DNA of 64,000 bases from NCBI GenBank assembly GCA_026075535.2, contig AP026541.1, positions 6,200,001-6,264,000 of the forward strand. Reading direction: 5' to 3'. This document shows, one piece after another, positions 61,052 to 64,000 of the stretch. The notes below the pieces were generated by a model. The model was not told where the DNA came from and ran no database searches. It was given only the letters and a program-made list of their open reading frames with translations. The position numbers were made by a program, and so were the translations under genes. The stretch is from Tricholoma matsutake (Eukaryota > Basidiomycota > Agaricomycetes > Agaricales > Tricholomataceae). Every line of letters starts with the position of its first letter. Position 1 is the stretch's first letter.

Positions 61052-61650
61052 TGCTGTGCTTGGCCCGGCCGCAGGCCGTGAGCCAGGCCAAGCCGGGCCC
61101 AAATAGGCCAGGCCAAGCCGAGCCAAAATGACGGCCTCTTGACGGCTTTGGCCTGGCCTGGAGATCTGACAAGCCAAAGCCAGGCCGTCAGGCCGCGGCT
61201 TTTCAAGTGTTGTATCTCGGTGAGTTTGAAGTACTAAATCGTGGTTACCATGTGCCAAGTCACGATATTGAACCAGTGTCGTATGTTCTCAATGTTTGGA
61301 TGGACACATGACAGCGTTACGATTTACGATGTGAGTCGTTTCGATTGTCGCGTCGTGTTCACAGTAGTCATGTGACCGGCCAAACGAACATGTTTTGGAC
61401 GTGTTTTCATGTAACAACATTGTCGTCCATCGAGTACACTGTATACCAAGCTGCATTCGAGGTAAGTTAGACCCCTGGAAGCATCAAACTTGCTGGCTAA
61501 CCTCTCAGGAAACTTTTATTATTCTTGCATACAAAGCCGCAGCCCAGGCCAAGCCAGGCCAGGGCCAAGCCCTAGTTGACGGCTTTGGCTCGGCCTGTGG
61601 ATTGGGAAAGCCAAAGCCGTCTCAGGCCAAGCCGGGCCGGAACAGCACTA
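61052..61650. mobile_element. nested non-autonomous hAT-like element
   Basis: A 599-bp insertion in the gag-like region. Left end TGCTGTGCTTGGCCCGGCC, right end, read on the other strand, starting TAGTGCTGTTCCGGCCCGG: imperfect inverted repeats. CGCAGGG stands on each side (61045-61051 and 61651-61657), as expected of a 7-8 bp target duplication; removing the insert plus one copy rejoins the host frame at APQGFPESEW. GC-rich subterminal repeats of AGGCCAAGCC type lie at both ends (about 61080-61200 and 61540-61640). There is no transposase frame. Class is inferred from the duplication length and ends. Confidence 0.6.
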
Positions 61651-62478
61651 CGCAGGGATTCCCAGAGTCAGAATGGCAACACATTTTCTGTGGAGAAGCC
61701 ATTAACCTCGACATCATCTTTAGCAATCTCCACCACGTTGCCCCTCCTAAGGAGAATATTGGCCACATCGGAAGAACAGAAATTTCTCTTGGAAGCACAG
61801 ATCCAACGCAAAAGGTCCAAATGAGTGGCGACTGGACTACCGCCTGGAACGCAACCATCAAAGCAACTGCATACATGTTCCCTCACAGAGCTGATGAACT
61901 TCGACAATGGGGAGACTACCTTTCATCTGAATTCTCAGCGAGACAAACTTGCCTTTGACAAAGCTGTCAGGACATGAGTCGGAGGAGGACAAGCGATCTC
62001 ACTGACCACAACAAATTCACCTACCTCTACTCTGCCTTCCTCCTCCCTGATGGCGTCCAAACAGGATCAGTTGGATGACAAGGAGACAGAACTAGATCTA
62101 CCTCTGCAGACATCTGTCAACGCTTCAACAGTGTTGGTGGATGTCGTAGCCCAGCAGGAACATGTCATTATCACCATGCCTGTTTACAATGCAAACAACC
62201 AGGTCATGGGAAAGAGAGTTGCCCTCAGCAAGCATGAGGCAGTGTATGGAATGCAACCAAAGTATCTTCGTCACAATGTCTGGAATGCACAAGATCCTGG
62301 AGTGACTGATGTTCAAGTAGACATGCTTCAATGCCTTGCTGATTGGACTGAACATGCAAAACCCCTTCCATCAGTACCTTTATCCAAACTGCAGAATTCT
62401 GTGGCACAATCCATAGCCATCCTGACCTCTTCAAGATTGTTACACCAATCAATGTTGACTGTTTTGAAGCATTACTAG

Positions 62479-63999
62479 CAACACATCCAAACCAACCATT
62501 AGTCAAGTCAGTTTGTAGGGGGTTGCGAGAGGGTTTCTGGCCATGGGCTGATACTCACCTTGGCAAATATCCAACTACTGTCGATGAATCATTAGGCACA
62601 CCAGAGAATGGACCAGAAGCAGATTTCTTGCATGCACAACGAGATCAAGAAAGGCTGGCAGGGAGGTTCTCTGGCTTTTTTGGTCGAGACCTCCTCCCAG
62701 GAATGCACACATCCCCTGTTCACACTGTGCCAAAACCTCATTCAGACAAACTCTGGATGGTCATAGACCAAAGTGCAGGACTGTTCTTGCCAAACTCCAT
62801 GATCGAGTGAGAAGATATCCGTGGCTTTCCATTGGACAACATGACTCACCTTGGGGAAGGACTCATATGGTGACATCATGCAAAGCTGGACCAATTGTTG
62901 GTCATCTACAAGTCTGATGTAGCTGACACTTACTGTTTACTTCCCCAGCACCCCTTGTGGCAGATTAAACAGATTGTCACAATAGATGGCGAACGAGATG
63001 TAGACTGAAATAATTGCTTTGGCAGCTGAGGGTTGCCTGGAATTTACATCTCCTTCAATGGTCTGGTAACATGGATAGCATGGAGGATTGTCTTAATTGA
63101 AGACCTGTGGACTTACATGGATGATTCCTTTGGCATTGACGAAGAAGGCAATCTTGTATGATATCATAAGTATGAGAAGCACATGCCTATGAACCAAGTC
63201 AAGCTTCTATCTCTTTGGGATGAACTTGGGATACCTCATCAGCCACACAAACAAGTCTCTGGCATGATGGTCACGATCATCAGAATCTATGTCAATCTGA
63301 ACAGCCTGATGTTCACCCTTCCAAAACTAGCACTCAACAAACTACTGCAGGAGATTGAGGACTTTGCTTTCTGGTCAGAGAATAAGCATGGAGCCTCCTG
63401 GACTTTATACAGATGGCAAAGACTTGCCAGGTGGATGAACTGGAATTTCAATGTTTTCCCTTTGTTGAAACCTGCTCTCAACTGCCTATACCCAAAGATT
63501 GCTGGCAAAGATTGGCCCCTGACCAAGACCTGGGTCAACAATGCTGTCCATGAAGATCTCAGATGGGCGATTCACAACATCTGAGCCTCACTTGGGATCA
63601 ATCTGCTCTCAAGTGTATCATGGGATGTTGAGGATGCAGATGCAACTGTTTACTGCAACGCATGCATGGAAGGGCTCGCCTTCTTTTATCTGGCCTGTTC
63701 AACAGGTTTCTACACTCCCATTCCCAACCACACCACCTGTGAGATCATCTTCTACTTTGAAGCGTTGGCTGTTGCAAGTGCCTGCAATGACCTCAAGAAC
63801 ACCATGCCTCACCATTCTCACATCATCATTTACACTGACAGTATGATCTTCATCTCAAAAAAATTCCAGGTATGAGTATTGCACATCCCTGGAGAATGCA
63901 ATGCCGTGGCCAATGCCCTCTCCCATTGTGAGTTCCTCTGAGCCCAACAGCTTGTCCCTGGTATCCACATCCAATGTTTTCAACCCCCACATCTTGTTG
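62479..63999 (+). pseudogene. reverse transcriptase-RNase H region of the retroelement, inactive
   Basis: The polymerase part reads through fingers and palm to RNase H, but in-frame TGA codons break it after NSMIE (about 62808), after ERDVD (about 63005), in the following CFGS segment (about 63025) and after WAIHNI (about 63582). The RT YMDD box is kept. In RNase H the first catalytic Asp is Asn (YCNAC, about 63650) and the conserved Asp/Arg of the last motif read NAVANALSH (about 63900-63930). The copy cannot make a working enzyme. The sequence ends inside the segment after RNase H (VPGIHIQCFQPPH). Confidence 0.8.
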
Positions 64000-64000
64000 C

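Larger units (their letters stand above)
60241..64000 (+). mobile_element. degenerate DIRS-like (YR-type) retrotransposon, right end cut
   Basis: Remnant of an RT retrotransposon. A gag-like region starts at 60241 (MSNGHAAYFGQSQ), with a later block SEWQHIFCGEAINLDIIF at 61666 and on, and a retroviral-type zinc knuckle CLQCKQPGHGKESC (C-X2-C-X4-H-X4-C) near 62189-62230. The polymerase begins about 62510: GLREGFWPWADTHLGKYPTT, GFFGRDLLPGMHTSPVHTV, RT YMDD box (WTYMDDSFGI, about 63107-63140), then an RNase H domain (ATVYCNACMEG, FYFEALAVASA, IIIYTDS). At least six stops or frame shifts interrupt it. I assign it to DIRS-like elements of agaricomycetes from family memory, because RT and RNase H of this kind are followed there by a tyrosine recombinase; that part would lie beyond 64000. 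Confidence 0.75.

Noticed and set aside
61060..61200. GC-rich GGCC/AAGCC repeats as a possible satellite
   Set aside because: The repeats occur only at both ends of the nested element and are better explained as subterminal transposase-binding repeats.

Overview
The window is nuclear DNA of a filamentous basidiomycete, most likely an agaricomycete. Almost every gene is cut by many GT-AG introns of about 45-60 nt, genes lie on both strands a few tens of bases apart, and proteins such as an Ypt1 GTPase, an EDC4-type decapping scaffold and an SNZ/PDX1-type vitamin B6 synthase read as fungal. The degenerate retroelement at the right end belongs to a type I know from agaricomycetes. Species cannot be told from the sequence alone.

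Layout. 1-19611: 3' part of SPT16, a multi-pass membrane protein, a small basic protein, the HRQ1 helicase, an SCYL2-type pseudokinase, a PKA catalytic subunit, MAT1/TFB3 of TFIIH, a ZUFSP-type C78 deubiquitinase and proteasome subunit alpha4. 19675-25153: a Gea/GBF1 ARF-GEF. 25209-25720: a MITE-like element with TA at both ends. 26163-35366: an SDR-fold protein, 3-hydroxyisobutyrate dehydrogenase, a WD40 protein, nitronate monooxygenase, cytochrome c heme lyase and the Brix protein SSF1/PPAN. 35396-37500: an accessory patch with an unrecognised, possibly broken gene and a clearly decayed 3' fragment of the splicing factor SYF1. 37732-59707: EDC4-like, SFT2, glyoxalase II, SRP receptor alpha, an L-type cyclin, an RS-rich protein, PDX1, mitochondrial mL49, an unrecognised S/P-rich protein, YPT1, a membrane-anchored aspartic protease and a tiny zinc-ribbon gene. 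60152-64000: a decayed DIRS-like retrotransposon that runs off the edge, with a hAT-like non-autonomous element nested in it.

Most genes are housekeeping genes with separate roles: chromatin and transcription (SPT16, MAT1), RNA processing and decay (cyclin L, RS protein, EDC4), ubiquitin/proteasome (C78 protease, alpha4), secretory traffic (GBF1, SFT2, SRP receptor, YPT1) and mitochondrial metabolism (HIBADH, heme lyase, mL49). I see no pathway gene cluster. Many pairs are divergent with 37-180 bp between start codons, and four of these gaps carry a TGACGT (CRE-type) core, which suggests shared bZIP control.

The most unusual material is the transposon-related DNA: the CpG-poor retroelement with apparent CGA-to-TGA stops, the nested CpG-rich hAT-like insertion with a 7-bp direct repeat, the TA-flanked inverted-repeat element after GBF1, the SYF1 pseudogene, and a frame break in HRQ1. 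I found no CRISPR array, and no tRNA or rRNA gene that I could support.
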